Part shown: positions 37,547 to 47,216 of the stretch, piece by piece
Numbering within the stretch: the first letter of the stretch is position 1
Layout of the letters: the number at the start of each line of letters is the position of its first letter
Source: Phaseolus vulgaris
Taxonomy: Eukaryota > Streptophyta > Magnoliopsida > Fabales > Fabaceae
Length of the DNA: 64,000 nucleotides
Direction: 5' to 3'
NCBI RefSeq assembly: GCF_000499845.2
Contig: NC_023749.2
Coordinates: 7,050,013 to 7,114,012, forward strand
Notes under the pieces: model-generated
The model's input: the letters and a program-made list of their open reading frames with translations, nothing else
The model's database searches: none
Told to the model about the DNA's origin: nothing
Translations under genes and position numbers: made by a program

Positions 37547-37968
37547 AGGATAATAACAAACTCCAAAGACAACTATAATTTAATGTGCTCAAGTACTTTT
37601 TCAAAAGTAAAGCATTTAATGAGAGAAAAGAAAAACCAGGTCAGATTTTCTCCCCACCAAAAAGTCCAACCTATCCACCCACCCCCAAAACAAAAAGTAA
37701 AAGATATAACAATCATAGAGATTTTAAGCAAAGAATAGGTTTAAAAAACAAATTAGAGAAAGAACACGAAATTACTTACCCTTTATATATTCTTCAACCA
37801 TAATCAAGATTTAAGTGAGATTTATTAAGTGAGATTATGCAAATATACTTATCCTATGGCTTGTATGTTGTCAATTAAGTGAGATTATGCAAAGTTTGTC
37901 TCTTTGACTAGGATGTTATTTATTTTAAGGATATAAGGATTAGGTAGGTTAGAAGGGGTTTAGATTAT
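37547..37968. other. Spacer between LINE remnants
   Basis: No gene recognised. 'AAGTGAGATTATGCAAA' occurs twice (about 37835 and 37877), a short local duplication. Confidence 0.4.
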
Positions 37969-38038
37969 GTATAAGGGTTGAGCCACCCCTTAAGTGGTTC
38001 ATATTAATTTATTTTTTTCTTGCCGATAAAAAAAAAAA
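37969..38038 (+). mobile_element. Second LINE 3' tail
   Basis: GTATAAGGGTTGAGCCACCC, CTTAAGTGGTTC and CTTGCCGATAAAAAAAAAAA form a variant of the tail at 37479-37546. Only about 70 bp is recognisable, consistent with a very short truncated insertion. Confidence 0.65.
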
Positions 38039-38039
38039 T

Positions 38040-38420
38040 TTAAGTTGAGACATATGAATAATTTTCTTGACATCTACAACTTCTGGTCTAAAAACAACGT
38101 TGTTGCTATGATTCCAAATATTTCATATAAGTGCAATCAACATAGCCTTCCAGAGTTGATTTTGCTTATGGTTTAAATGAGGTAAGATAAATTGTTCATA
38201 ATGTTTATAAAAATTATTGTGTTAAACAACCTATGTATTAACCCATATAAAACATTAATTATTAACCCATATAAAACATTAATTCCAAGCATATAAAGAA
38301 CAACCATATTCAAGAAACATATATGGTTAACAGATTCAACATGAAGATTATAACGAGGGTACAAAACATTTGCTAGAGACACTCCTCTCCTTGAATAATA
38401 TATCTTCAAACATATATATC
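38040..38420 (-). mobile_element. LINE ORF2 C-terminal fragment, opposite orientation
   Basis: The minus strand reads RGVSLANVLYPRYNLHVESV (the zf-RVT style stretch before a Cys/His motif). Later comes LWKAMLIALI, a stop, then NIWNHSNNVVFRPEVVDVKK, matching the IWNHRNKVVFENGQVD segment of the LINE at 34.5-37.5 kb. A tandem repeat (ATTAACCCATATAAAACATTA twice, 38236-38285) and stops break it. It lies back to back with the plus-strand tail ending at 38038. Confidence 0.6.
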
Positions 38421-38985
38421 ATGATAAAGAATGATAAAGATACATCAAGAGATTTGAAGAATCCTACATCACTTACAATATAGATAATGCATAACCTCTT
38501 TATCATTCATACCTAACTACAAGAATGTCAATCTTTGAATCTTTTTCTCCTTCGAAATAATGCATTTGTAAATCAACTTGACCGAAAGCACAAATGTTCT
38601 TATTTTGAAACAACCTTGTTATTAAGACTCTTACTGCCTGCCAGTATACATCTGATACAGTTCTTCGACCACTCTATCTAAGTATTTTGGACAAGTAATA
38701 ATATTTTCACATGGAAGAAGCATTGGGATTATTCTTGCAAAGTTGTGTTGTATATGGAGGAAGTGATGTAGATTGTTTCTTCCCAATTAATATTCTAAGA
38801 AAACTACACCAGTCAAGATTCAAACTCAAGTTCTTCTAGTGAAGAGGGAAGCATTAACCACTAGATCAGACAAATTTTTTGGTCATATTATTATTTTTAT
38901 TATACTTATTATTAATATAATTTATACATATTAATATAATTATTATTAATAATAATAAAATATATTATACTCATATTATTAAATT
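38421..38985. other. Spacer, possibly more LINE debris
   Basis: No gene. The minus strand may continue the LINE fragment but has no motif I can name. From 38880 the sequence becomes almost pure A/T. Confidence 0.3.
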
Positions 38986-38989
38986 ATTA

Positions 38990-39115
38990 TTAACATTATA
39001 ATTAATATTATAATTAACACTATAATTAATATTATAATTAACACTATAATTAATATTATAATTAACACTATAATTAATATTATAATTAACACTATAATTA
39101 ATATTATAATTAATA
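38990..39115. repeat. 24-bp AT-rich minisatellite
   Basis: Five to six near-perfect copies of ATAATTAATATTATAATTAA + CACT. The surrounding 38880-39540 is over 85% A/T by eye. The minus-strand frame through it (Asn/Tyr/Ile-rich) is a repeat artefact. Confidence 0.85.
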
Positions 39116-39609
39116 TTATTATAAATATTATTAATATTATTATAGATATTATAGATATTATTAATATTATTAGTATTAATATTAATATTTAATAAATTTA
39201 ATATTATTATCATCAATTTAATAAATTTAATTTAACTAATTTATATCATAATTTCAAAAATAAAATAGTTATGACAATATATAAATAAAATAAATAATAT
39301 TTAAAATAAACAAATATTTTATATAACATTTAAATAATTTAAATATATATTTTATTTTACTCAATTAATTTTAAATCAAACACTTATTTAATTTAATAAA
39401 TCTAATTTAATTAATTTATATTCAAAATTGATAAATTAAATAATTTATTATAACATTAAAGAAATAATTCTAAAATAAATATAATAAAGAATTAAATATT
39501 AAAATATTTATTATAAATTAAAAATATTTAAATTTTAAAATAATTAGAAGGTGTTTAGAGTTGCCTTCATTAAGAAATTACTGACAGTTTTACGTTGAGA
39601 TTTAGTTTG

Positions 39610-39616
39610 TATAAAT
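39610..39616 (+). promoter_or_regulatory. TATA box of EPFL-3
   Basis: TATAAAT, 80-86 bp before the ATG, in the same surroundings (TTTTACGTTGAGATTTAGTT) as in the other two copies. Confidence 0.6.
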
Positions 39617-39695
39617 TGATGCAGTGAGAGTGAGTAGAACACAAGCTTTGAATTATTTGAGGAATTTGTTGTTGTTGAAAGAGAAGAAGGGAAAG

Positions 39696-40129
39696 ATGTT
39701 TACCACGCTCACCCAAACTCATCTTTGTCGCAATGTCTTGTTCTTGTTCTTGCTTTGCACGCCGATGTTCAGCAGTAGTGGTGCTTCTAGCAAGGGTATG
39801 AAGTTATTTCACACCCATATACTCTTTCTTATTGAATAAACTCTCATTAACCTTAGTAATTGTATTTGATATGATGATATGATGAAGTAGGTGGTGAAAG
39901 TGGAGAAAGTTTGGAGTCATCAACGGGTGGAGCAATGTCAGAGCCACCGAACTGCATTAACGGGTGTGAGAAATGCACACCCTGCAAGCCAATTCTGGTA
40001 GCTACGCCACCCCCCTCTCCCCGCCACCAAACGGACTCTGCCTCCCTTCGATCCCCGGACTACTACCCTCAAGTCTGGAGATGCACGTGTGGCGGCAAGT
40101 TGTACATTCCTAAAAATAATTTTCTCTAA
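39696..40129 (+). CDS. EPFL: EPIDERMAL PATTERNING FACTOR-LIKE peptide precursor (EPFL-3)
   Basis: Exons 39696-39795 and 39891-40129 with a 95-bp phase-1 intron give 112 aa. The signal peptide is like that of EPFL-1 and -2. The C-terminal module is CINGCEKCTPC...DYYPQVWRCTCGGKLYIP with all six cysteines. The three-codon region where the paralogues stop has changed (CCTAAAAAT for CCTTAAATT), so the protein runs on for KNNFL beyond the usual '-P' end. The loop is also more diverged (TPPPSPRHQTDSASLRSPD). Of the three copies it is the most distant. It is convergent with the intact FLA gene at 41958-42833. A MULE-like insertion starts about 150 bp downstream of its stop. Confidence 0.84.
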
Positions 40130-40279
40130 CTATCATGTATTCATTTTAGATATATGATAGTCGACATGGATTTTGCCACAAAACTTTACTTTATCTGAAA
40201 TAAATGATATCTTCAAACGGGTTACGGATACATGTTTGTAAAACTATACTTATTCTGTTACTCTCTGCTTAGGTTTTCA

Positions 40280-41576
40280 TTTTTTTACCATTAAGGATTT
40301 TTTTTTAACAAAATGGAAATTCTTTTAAAAAAATACAAATTTAAATAAGTCATGTCAAATTGACATGAGTTAATGTGAAGAAGTTGTATCAACTTGACAG
40401 ACTTTACCACCTCAACTTGAACTCGTGTTAAGTTGACACGAATTTTGTCACGTCGTTCTAACTTGATATGACTTTGTTCACGTCATAAATTTTTTATTTT
40501 GTTGACTTTAGTAAAAACATTATTGTTTTTAAATAAATAAATATTACTAATTATTTAATTAGAGTTGAAATTAATTAAAATTGGTAAGTTATGTAATATT
40601 TAAAATTAATTTGATAAATAACTTTTTAAGAGTGTTAGCTTTAAGCAAAAAATTGGATAATCATGCATGAATCATGTTTGACGGTAATGTAATATATTAA
40701 TTTAATTTTTTTATTAATAAAAAATATGATGAAAATTGTTATTGCATTTGGAAATAAATAGAGAAATGAGAATTATTATTGTATTTGCAGAACACGTAAT
40801 AATGAGGAGATTAATTATAACTAGACAAATTAGTAAGATTCATTACAAGATATAAAATAAAAATAAAAAGTTGAACTATTGGAAGTAAATTATTTATGGA
40901 AGACGCAATTGCTATACGTCTCCCTTATCCACACACAATTGTTGTTTGTTCATTTTGTCATTTACAGCTAATGACATTTGTGGTACAGTCTCTGCAAATA
41001 TTTTAAAGGTTATGAGGTCCAATTTAATCCTGTTCGAAATCAAGATTATTCGTCTATTTACACGGACCAAAATTTTTTACCTGACCCCATGATGTGTTGA
41101 CATCAATCAAGAAAACGTATAAACCCTAAATTGTTATACGGTAGGACCAAAGGTCATAAACAATTGTTTGCACAGACAAACTTGATAATAAAATTCAATC
41201 TCAACTTTGATTATTAATTTTCTCATTTTCTTTACCTATGTATTTATGCCTTATTTATTTTATTCAACTAACAACCTAAATTAACCAAGAATAAATATTC
41301 CTCCATAAAAAATTATTTGTTAAATTAATTTCAAATATTACATAACTTACTACTCAATTTTAATTTTAATTAAATAATTACATGAATCGTGTCAACTTTT
41401 TTACGTTAACATTAGAGGAATCGTGTTAAGTTTACACGACTCCAAATTGAGCGAACAAAGTCATATCGTACCAAATTATTATGACTTCTTTCATATTAAG
41501 TGATAGTTTTTTTTTATAAAAGGAGTCACATCATTTTGGTAAAAGAAAAAAGAAACATCACCATGGTGGTAAAAAA
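40280..41576. mobile_element. Older fold-back MULE-type element
   Basis: Left end TTTTTTTACCATTAAGGAT, right end CACCATGGTGGTAAAAAACC, with arms containing decayed palindromes (GTCATGTCAAATTGACATGA; TCGTGTTAAGTTGACACGA). The interior shares 'GTAAGTTATGTAAT...TTAAAATTAATTTGATA' and 'AGAGTGTTAGCTTTAAG' with the younger element at 43344-44174. The EPFL 3' flank continues on both sides, so it is an insertion there. The flanks GGTTTTCAT and GGATTTTCT may be an eroded 9-bp duplication. No transposase was seen. Confidence 0.6.
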
Positions 41577-41957
41577 CCTGGATTTTCTTTCTCCCTTCCG
41601 TCGTTTGTTTCTTCTTCTGCTTTATGAATTGTGTTTTAGCCAAATGAGGAACTGTTTCTTTGCTGTGGAGTAATCCCGTTCTAATTAAAAGCAACAATTT
41701 GCAACGTTCTAAAAGTAGCAGCATGTTCTGACAGAATCTGAGAAGACTATTTGTAGTGTGTTTTACGTTCTACGTATTTCTAAATATTTTATGAAAAAAG
41801 GAAACTCCATAATCATGCAAACCTTTTACATAACGCTTCCTAGGCTAACACATCGTACTGAGTCCGAAACAAAATAACAACGTATATAAAAGGAACATGC
41901 ATGCGTGTTTTAAAGAACGAAATTCATAACTGCGAAATCCACCTGCCCCCATCAACT

Positions 41958-42833
41958 TTACATAGTTGTTGCCACAAGTGCAAGCCCTAGTCCAAGTGAC
42001 ACTAACTTTCCGTACATATTGATCTTGTCGGTGCCGGAGTTCTGTTCGGTGGGATTAACGTGTGAGGAATCTGAAGAAGATGAGTCGTCCTTATCAGCTT
42101 TAGGCGCCTTTGTTGCGTCAGTAGAAGGTTGTGGAGCCAATGAGGGAGCCTTTGCAGGTGCTTTAGCAACAGTAAAAAAGTCCAAAGGAAGAAGCACCTT
42201 ACCCACCTTGTAAATAGCGAGATGCTTATCCGTATATACAATGCCTGTGATGGTGGTGTTAACCTCACCCGTTGAGATGTTCACACTCCCTCCGTAACTT
42301 ATCACATTCAGTTCCACTTTTCCAGGTTTAGCCCCTGCAAGGGTTCTCACTGGGTTGGTTAGAGTATCAAAGTTAGAGCTAGAAACATAGTCTGAAAGAA
42401 CATGGAACTGTAAGAGCTCGAGCTTTTGGCCATCAGAAAGAGAGTTGAGGAAGCCTGCTTTGAGTTCAGAGAAGGAACTGTCATCAGGTGCAAGAATGGT
42501 GATGCCACCTGATTTAGTAGTGAGGAGCTGTGCATTGAGTTGGTTGATCAATTGGGTGGTTTTCATGAGGCGGATTAGGATGTTGAATGACTTAGCCTGC
42601 CTCAGGATTCCAACAATGTCAACAGCTGCAGTGTCAGGAGTGGAATCACTTGGTGACTGTGGCAATGAGGGAACCAATGGCTGTTTAGGAGCCTCAGCTG
42701 GTGGGGTAGGGGTAGGTTGAACTGGTTTAAGAGGGGCAGAAGCTGGTGATAATTGGGCCAAAGTGGTGGTGGAATTAAAAAATGAAAGTAGCAGTGCCAG
42801 TGAGAAGGACAAGACACATTGCTTTCTCATCAT
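41958..42833 (-). CDS. FLA: Fasciclin-like arabinogalactan protein (FLA-A)
   Basis: Single exon, 291 aa. Residues 1-26 form a signal peptide (...TTTLA|QLSP). Residues 27-66 are Pro/Ala/Ser/Thr-rich with AP, SP and TP glycomodules expected to be hydroxylated and arabinogalactan-decorated. A single fasciclin domain spans about 70-220, with H1 (TILAPDDSSF, 112-121), the central Phe-His (143-144) and H2 (LAIYKVGKVLLP, 205-216). N-glycosylation sequons are at 185 and 192. A second AP-rich stretch and a Ser/Asp-rich linker follow. The last ~17 residues (KLVSLGLGLALVATTM) are a hydrophobic GPI-anchor signal. This is the single-domain FLA11/FLA12-type layout, linked to secondary walls and cell adhesion. 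The MM start could be either Met. It is the closest intact relative of the three plus-strand pseudogene copies. Confidence 0.93.
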   Translation of the reverse strand: MMRKQCVLSFSLALLLSFFNSTTTLAQLSPASAPLKPVQPTPTPPAEAPKQPLVPSLPQSPSDSTPDTAAVDIVGILRQAKSFNILIRLMKTTQLINQLNAQLLTTKSGGITILAPDDSSFSELKAGFLNSLSDGQKLELLQFHVLSDYVSSSNFDTLTNPVRTLAGAKPGKVELNVISYGGSVNISTGEVNTTITGIVYTDKHLAIYKVGKVLLPLDFFTVAKAPAKAPSLAPQPSTDATKAPKADKDDSSSSDSSHVNPTEQNSGTDKINMYGKLVSLGLGLALVATTM

Positions 42834-42940
42834 CCTGGTTTGTTAAATAAAGGTTTGGATGATATTAGAAATGATTGCAAGTGATAACTATTGTAATAAC
42901 AGTGTGCAGTTCATGCAATGATGAAATGCATGAGTGTAGG

Positions 42941-42951
42941 GTTTTTATATA
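42941..42951 (-). promoter_or_regulatory. TATA box of FLA-A
   Basis: ATATAAAAAC on the minus strand, about 110 bp upstream of the start codon. Confidence 0.6.
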
Positions 42952-43334
42952 TTGAAGCTGAGAAAGGAAAGGTAGGTGAAGGGCCATGTTGTACAACCTT
43001 TAATTGTGATTTATGAACTATCTTGTTTGATATTTAGGTGTTGCATTAATCAAAATATATACATATATGGTATGTAAGATAACAGTGAGTTCTTGCTTGA
43101 AAGGTACACAAAAGATTGAGTGAGACACTGGTGTGAGACATAGTCTCATTATTGGACAAGGAAATTACGGTGGCGCATCAATGAAGATTGAAACGTTTTA
43201 GCTCATCAGAACTCGTTTTCTAGTGGATTTGGATCTAGAGAAGAATGATTAGTATCCTCAATGTAATTATCAAACATTAGTTAATTCATTTTTTTTTATA
43301 AAATAATGTACAAATTTTTTCTACTTTTTTAGTT
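42952..43334. other. FLA-A upstream region
   Basis: No gene. The proximal part (to about 43020) resembles the pseudogene 1 promoter (CCTTCACCTACC, AAGGTTGTACAAC on the minus strand). The rest is unremarkable up to the MULE element. Confidence 0.5.
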
Positions 43335-43343
43335 GCTTAATTG

Positions 43344-44174
43344 GGTTTTTTTTTACCATCATGGGTTATTTTTTTTGGTTTTTACCAAAATGAGTCCGTT
43401 TAAAAAAAATTACAAATTTAGGCAAGTTGTGCCAATTCGGCACGACTTCATATGCAGAAGTCGTCCCAATTAGGCATGACTTCTGCCATGTCATACTAAA
43501 GTCGTGCCAACTTGGCACGACTTCTGCCCTCTCATACTGAAGTTGTGTCAACTTGGCACGATTTCTGCCCTGTCATACTGAAGTCGTGCCAACTTGACAT
43601 GACTTCTGCTACGTCATAATTTTTTTTAATTTTATTGTTTATATATTGGGTAGTAAGTTATGTAATGTTAAAAATTAATTTGATACATAATTTTCTAAGA
43701 GTGTTAGTTTTAAGGAACAAAAAATTGGATAATTGTGTATGGATCATGTTTGAATTGAATGAATAAATACATAGATAAAGAAAATGAATGTTCTAAGAGT
43801 GTTATGAATGAATAAATACATAGATAAAAAAAATGAGGAAATTAATAATCAAACTTGAATTGAATTTTATTATTAAGCTTGTCTGTGCGGACAATTATGA
43901 CGTGGCAGAAGTCGTGCCAAGTTGGCACGACTTCTGTATGACGGGGCAGAAGTCGTGCCAAGTTGGCACGACTTCAGTATGACAGGGCAGAAGTCGTGCC
44001 AAGTTGACACGACTTTAGTATGACATGACACAGCAGAAGTCGTGCCTAATTGGGACGACTTCTGCATATGAAGTCGTACCGAATTGGCACGACTTGCCTA
44101 AATTTGTAATTTTTTTTAAACGGACCCCATTTTGGTAAAAACAAAAACAATAACCCCATCATGGTCAAAAAACC
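43344..44174. mobile_element. Fold-back MULE-type element with 9-bp target duplication
   Basis: GCTTAATTG flanks it on both sides (43335-43343 and 44175-44183). The ends are GGTTTTTTTTTACCATCATGG and the reverse complement of CCATCATGGTCAAAAAACC. The inverted arms are about 275 bp long and closely match. Each arm carries five palindromic cores of the type AGTCGTGCCAA-(C/G)TTGGCACGACT separated by 'TCTGCC..GTCATACT', giving ten in total at about 47-bp spacing. The 0.27-kb centre is AT-rich with a repeated 'GAATGAATAAATACATAGAT'. No transposase. The 9-bp duplication and long inverted ends point to the Mutator superfamily (inference). It lies about 0.5 kb upstream of FLA-A. Confidence 0.82.
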
Positions 44175-44184
44175 GCTTAATTGG

Positions 44185-46256
44185 CTGATGCTATTTCACT
44201 TTTTATACTGCGTTATACACAAAATGATTCTGTCAATTGTTTGAAATATCAGTATAAACTATAATCATATGTTGTTTATCTAAATTTAAAAGAACTGTGT
44301 ATGTTATACCATATTTCACAACAATTTCTCCTGATTTCAACCATAGTTAAGGCTACCAAATTCACTTTGATGTATTTTTTTAAAAAAAAAAACTATCATG
44401 ATTATTGCTCAATGAAAATATAAGAATATTTGTGATTTAATTTTACTAAGATTTTTTTTATATGTTTTAAATTTTAAGATAGTGTTTGGAAAAAAGAAAA
44501 GCATATGATCATTTTATCTTTTAAATTTAAGAAATTATTAATTTGATTTAAATATAATGCTACTATTTTAAAGTTTTTTTTTAACTTTGTTCTTCCCAAA
44601 TAATATATCTTTTATTTTGTAAATATATTTTATATAAAAAATCAATAATTGGTATCATAGTTTTCTAACCTATGAATTTGAGAAATTCAGTGAGTCTACC
44701 TTTTTTTTTCAGCAGTGAGTCTACCCATGATCCTAAACAAACACTTAATCTCATCATAATGAATCCAAAAGGTTCATTTATTCCGATTGAACTTTCCATT
44801 CTTAAAGGAAAACATGATCTCTTCTGGATGTTATAGACTAGAAGTCCATCTTGGTAAATGTGAACAAGTTTCATTCCTATTAAATAATCTAACTATTGTT
44901 CAAATCAAAATTTACAAGAGAGAAAACAGGTTGAAGAATTAGAAACAATTAAAGAATACTCCCACATTTTCTAAATCTCAATTTTAACGTCACATTTTAT
45001 ATAATACGGACACTTAAACGATACGAATATATCAGTGTTTGAATTTTATAGTTGGCAACTCATTCACTAACGCCTTCAAAGTTATTACTATTATATCAAC
45101 ATAATGGAAGATAATGTTACAGACAAGGTTGGATTTGCTTTCGATTTACTAGGCTGAAAATCAGACTCCAAGCTTGTAATAAAATTGTACTTATATGATT
45201 TTATAAGGATAAAAAGAATAAATAAATATAAAACATGTGAGGAATATGCTCCAACTTTATTATAATTTATACAAGTTAAGTTATGATTCTTACATAATTC
45301 CAAAACCAGTCAAAAGAATAGTATTTTTTAAGTTACAATTAGCAAATCTCTGGCTCAGTTGAATAAATTACATTTATTAATGTCTAAATACAGAAAACAG
45401 ATAGTTTGTATTGAACTTAGAATTTAAAAAAAAAAAAAAAAAAAAAAACTGTAGCTATGAATGACCTTGTCTATATGAGATGCATTGGAGCCAAAAATTG
45501 CAGTGTATTGTTGAATTATATGCATTGTTAATCTCTAACTTTTCAGTTTAGTATGGTGAAATGTATTGTGGTGCATGGTCGATGTTTGTTCGTGTTGAAG
45601 TCCAGGTGATTAGTGATGAAATATGAAGTCTAGGTGATTAGTGACAACTTTCTTAATACTCATCTCTCATTGATTCTAATATCATCCTTAACATAACAAC
45701 ATTTTACCTCCACTTTCATTCTTACCAATATCTTTCTCAAATATAAATGGAACATCATCCACATTCAAAACTTGAAAAAAATAAGAAAAACAGTAAAATC
45801 TGACTTTTTTTATACTTAAAATTAGCTCGTGTATAAATTAAAAATTAGAAAAGTTACCTAAGAAAGCTTCTATAAATTAATTTTAAATTATGGAAAAAAT
45901 AATTTTAATTTTTTTTCTTATTTTGAAGGAGAAATTCATCCAAAGTCACCCTACAACCAAATTATTCATATCCATGATCTCTAATACTGCAACAGAGATT
46001 CAACACTGAGAGTTGCCCCCATGTAAGGTTAGGTTCTGTACTAGGTTAGGAGTTGTGAAACATGTGAATTCATTGTTGGTCTTTCATGAAAACCATAATT
46101 TTTAGAAACAGTTATGGTTTAACTTGGTAATCATTAACGGATTCTTGATATAACACGAATGCACAAGAAACCACAAAAAGAGACAGCAAAATTTAAACAA
46201 GAAATGCACAAAGCAAGAAATTAATGACATAGAAAACTGTACTGCTGCCAGATAGA
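44185..46256. other. Intergenic, no gene recognised
   Basis: Mostly AT-rich and unannotatable. Short frames at 44665-44874 and 45091-45303 (minus) show no family features. A run of 23 A (45426-45448) may mark an old retroposon tail. 45950-46250 is the 3' flank of FLA-B and resembles 49190-49400 behind FLA-C (CATGTGAATTCATT / CATGAATTCATTCC; CACAAGAAACCACAAA). Confidence 0.5.
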
Positions 46257-47102
46257 TCAACTCCATATGTTTGCCACTACCATCAAAGCTATCCCAACCG
46301 ACATCAGTGCATGAATGCTAACCAAACTCGCTGCCCCAGATTTATTCTGATCCTGCTTTGTTTCGCCTTGATCATTCTCGGAAGAGTTCTCCTTAGCAGC
46401 TTTGGGGGCCTTTGCAAGAGATGAAGGAGCCAAAGCTGGAGCCTTATTGGTTACAAAGAAATCTAGAGGAAGAAGCACCTTGTCCACGTGATAAATCCCA
46501 AGTTTATTATCCGCGTATACTACTCCAAGAATGGTGGCATTGACTACCCCAGTTGAGATGTTGACACTGTTACCTAATGCATTCACATTCAGTGGAAGCC
46601 TTGCAGGGTCTTTGCCAGCCACTGTCTGCACAGGGTTGCTCAGAGAATCAAAGTTTGAGCTGGACACAAACTCTGGCAATATGTGAAACTGCACAAGTTC
46701 AATTTTCTGGCCTGCGTTTAGGGAGTTGAGGAAGCCTGCTTTGAGGTTGGAAAAGGCAGAATCATCTGGTGCAAGGATGGTTATGCCCCCACTCTTGGCT
46801 GTTATGAGCTGTGAGTTGATGTTGTTCATGATTTCTGTGGTTTTGAGGAGGCGGACCAGGGTTGAGAACATTTTGGCCTTTTTGAGGATTCTGGTGATGT
46901 CATCAGGGACAGAGTCAGGAGAGTCTGGAGACTGAGGTAATGTGGGGACTAATGGTTTTGGTGATGGTGCTGCAGCCTTTGGGGTATGGGGAGTTTTTGC
47001 TGCAGGGGCTTTTGGGGCTGCTGCAGGTGCAGGTGAAATAGCCAAGGTGGTAGAGGAAAAGAGTAGAAAGAGCGAGAGGGAGAAAAGGGTTGCTTGTTTC
47101 AT
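46257..47102 (-). CDS. FLA: Fasciclin-like arabinogalactan protein (FLA-B)
   Basis: Single exon, 281 aa. The signal peptide ends near LA|ISPAP (about residue 21). A long Ala/Pro/Lys arabinogalactan stretch follows (PAPAAAPKAPAAKTPHTPKA). One fasciclin domain (about 68-215) has H1 TILAPDDSAF, the central Phe-His (QFHIL) and H2 LGIYHVDKVLLP. A short APALAPSS region, an acidic linker and a hydrophobic GPI tail (SVGIALMVVANIWS) complete it. It is nearly identical to FLA-C 3.2 kb upstream until about residue 240, after which the linker and GPI tail differ. This suggests recent duplication with later divergence, or gene conversion of the 5' part. Probable role: a GPI-anchored cell-surface/wall glycoprotein. 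Confidence 0.93.
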   Translation of the reverse strand: MKQATLFSLSLFLLFSSTTLAISPAPAAAPKAPAAKTPHTPKAAAPSPKPLVPTLPQSPDSPDSVPDDITRILKKAKMFSTLVRLLKTTEIMNNINSQLITAKSGGITILAPDDSAFSNLKAGFLNSLNAGQKIELVQFHILPEFVSSSNFDSLSNPVQTVAGKDPARLPLNVNALGNSVNISTGVVNATILGVVYADNKLGIYHVDKVLLPLDFFVTNKAPALAPSSLAKAPKAAKENSSENDQGETKQDQNKSGAASLVSIHALMSVGIALMVVANIWS

Positions 47103-47208
47103 CTTCCAGATGCCAACTCAAGCCTAGATGGCCTTGATGATTTTGAAAGAATGTTAAAATGATTGTAGCAATTTATTTTTGATGTGTGGGAGCTGTGAAG
47201 GAGAGGGG

Positions 47209-47216
47209 TTATATAG
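47209..47216 (-). promoter_or_regulatory. TATA box of FLA-B
   Basis: CTATATAA on the minus strand, about 110 bp before the ATG, next to 'CCCCTCTCC'. FLA-C has the same arrangement. Confidence 0.65.

Noticed and set aside
38971..39216. 81-aa Asn/Tyr/Ile-rich open frame
   Set aside because: A product of the 24-bp AT minisatellite.
43344..44174. CRISPR-like array, because of ~23-bp palindromes at ~47-bp spacing
   Set aside because: Plant nuclear context, spacers are also near-identical, and the whole structure is an inverted repeat with a 9-bp target duplication, that is, a transposon.
44665..45303. Two ~70-aa minus-strand frames as small genes
   Set aside because: No signal peptide, domain, splice or paralogue support in an AT-rich spacer.
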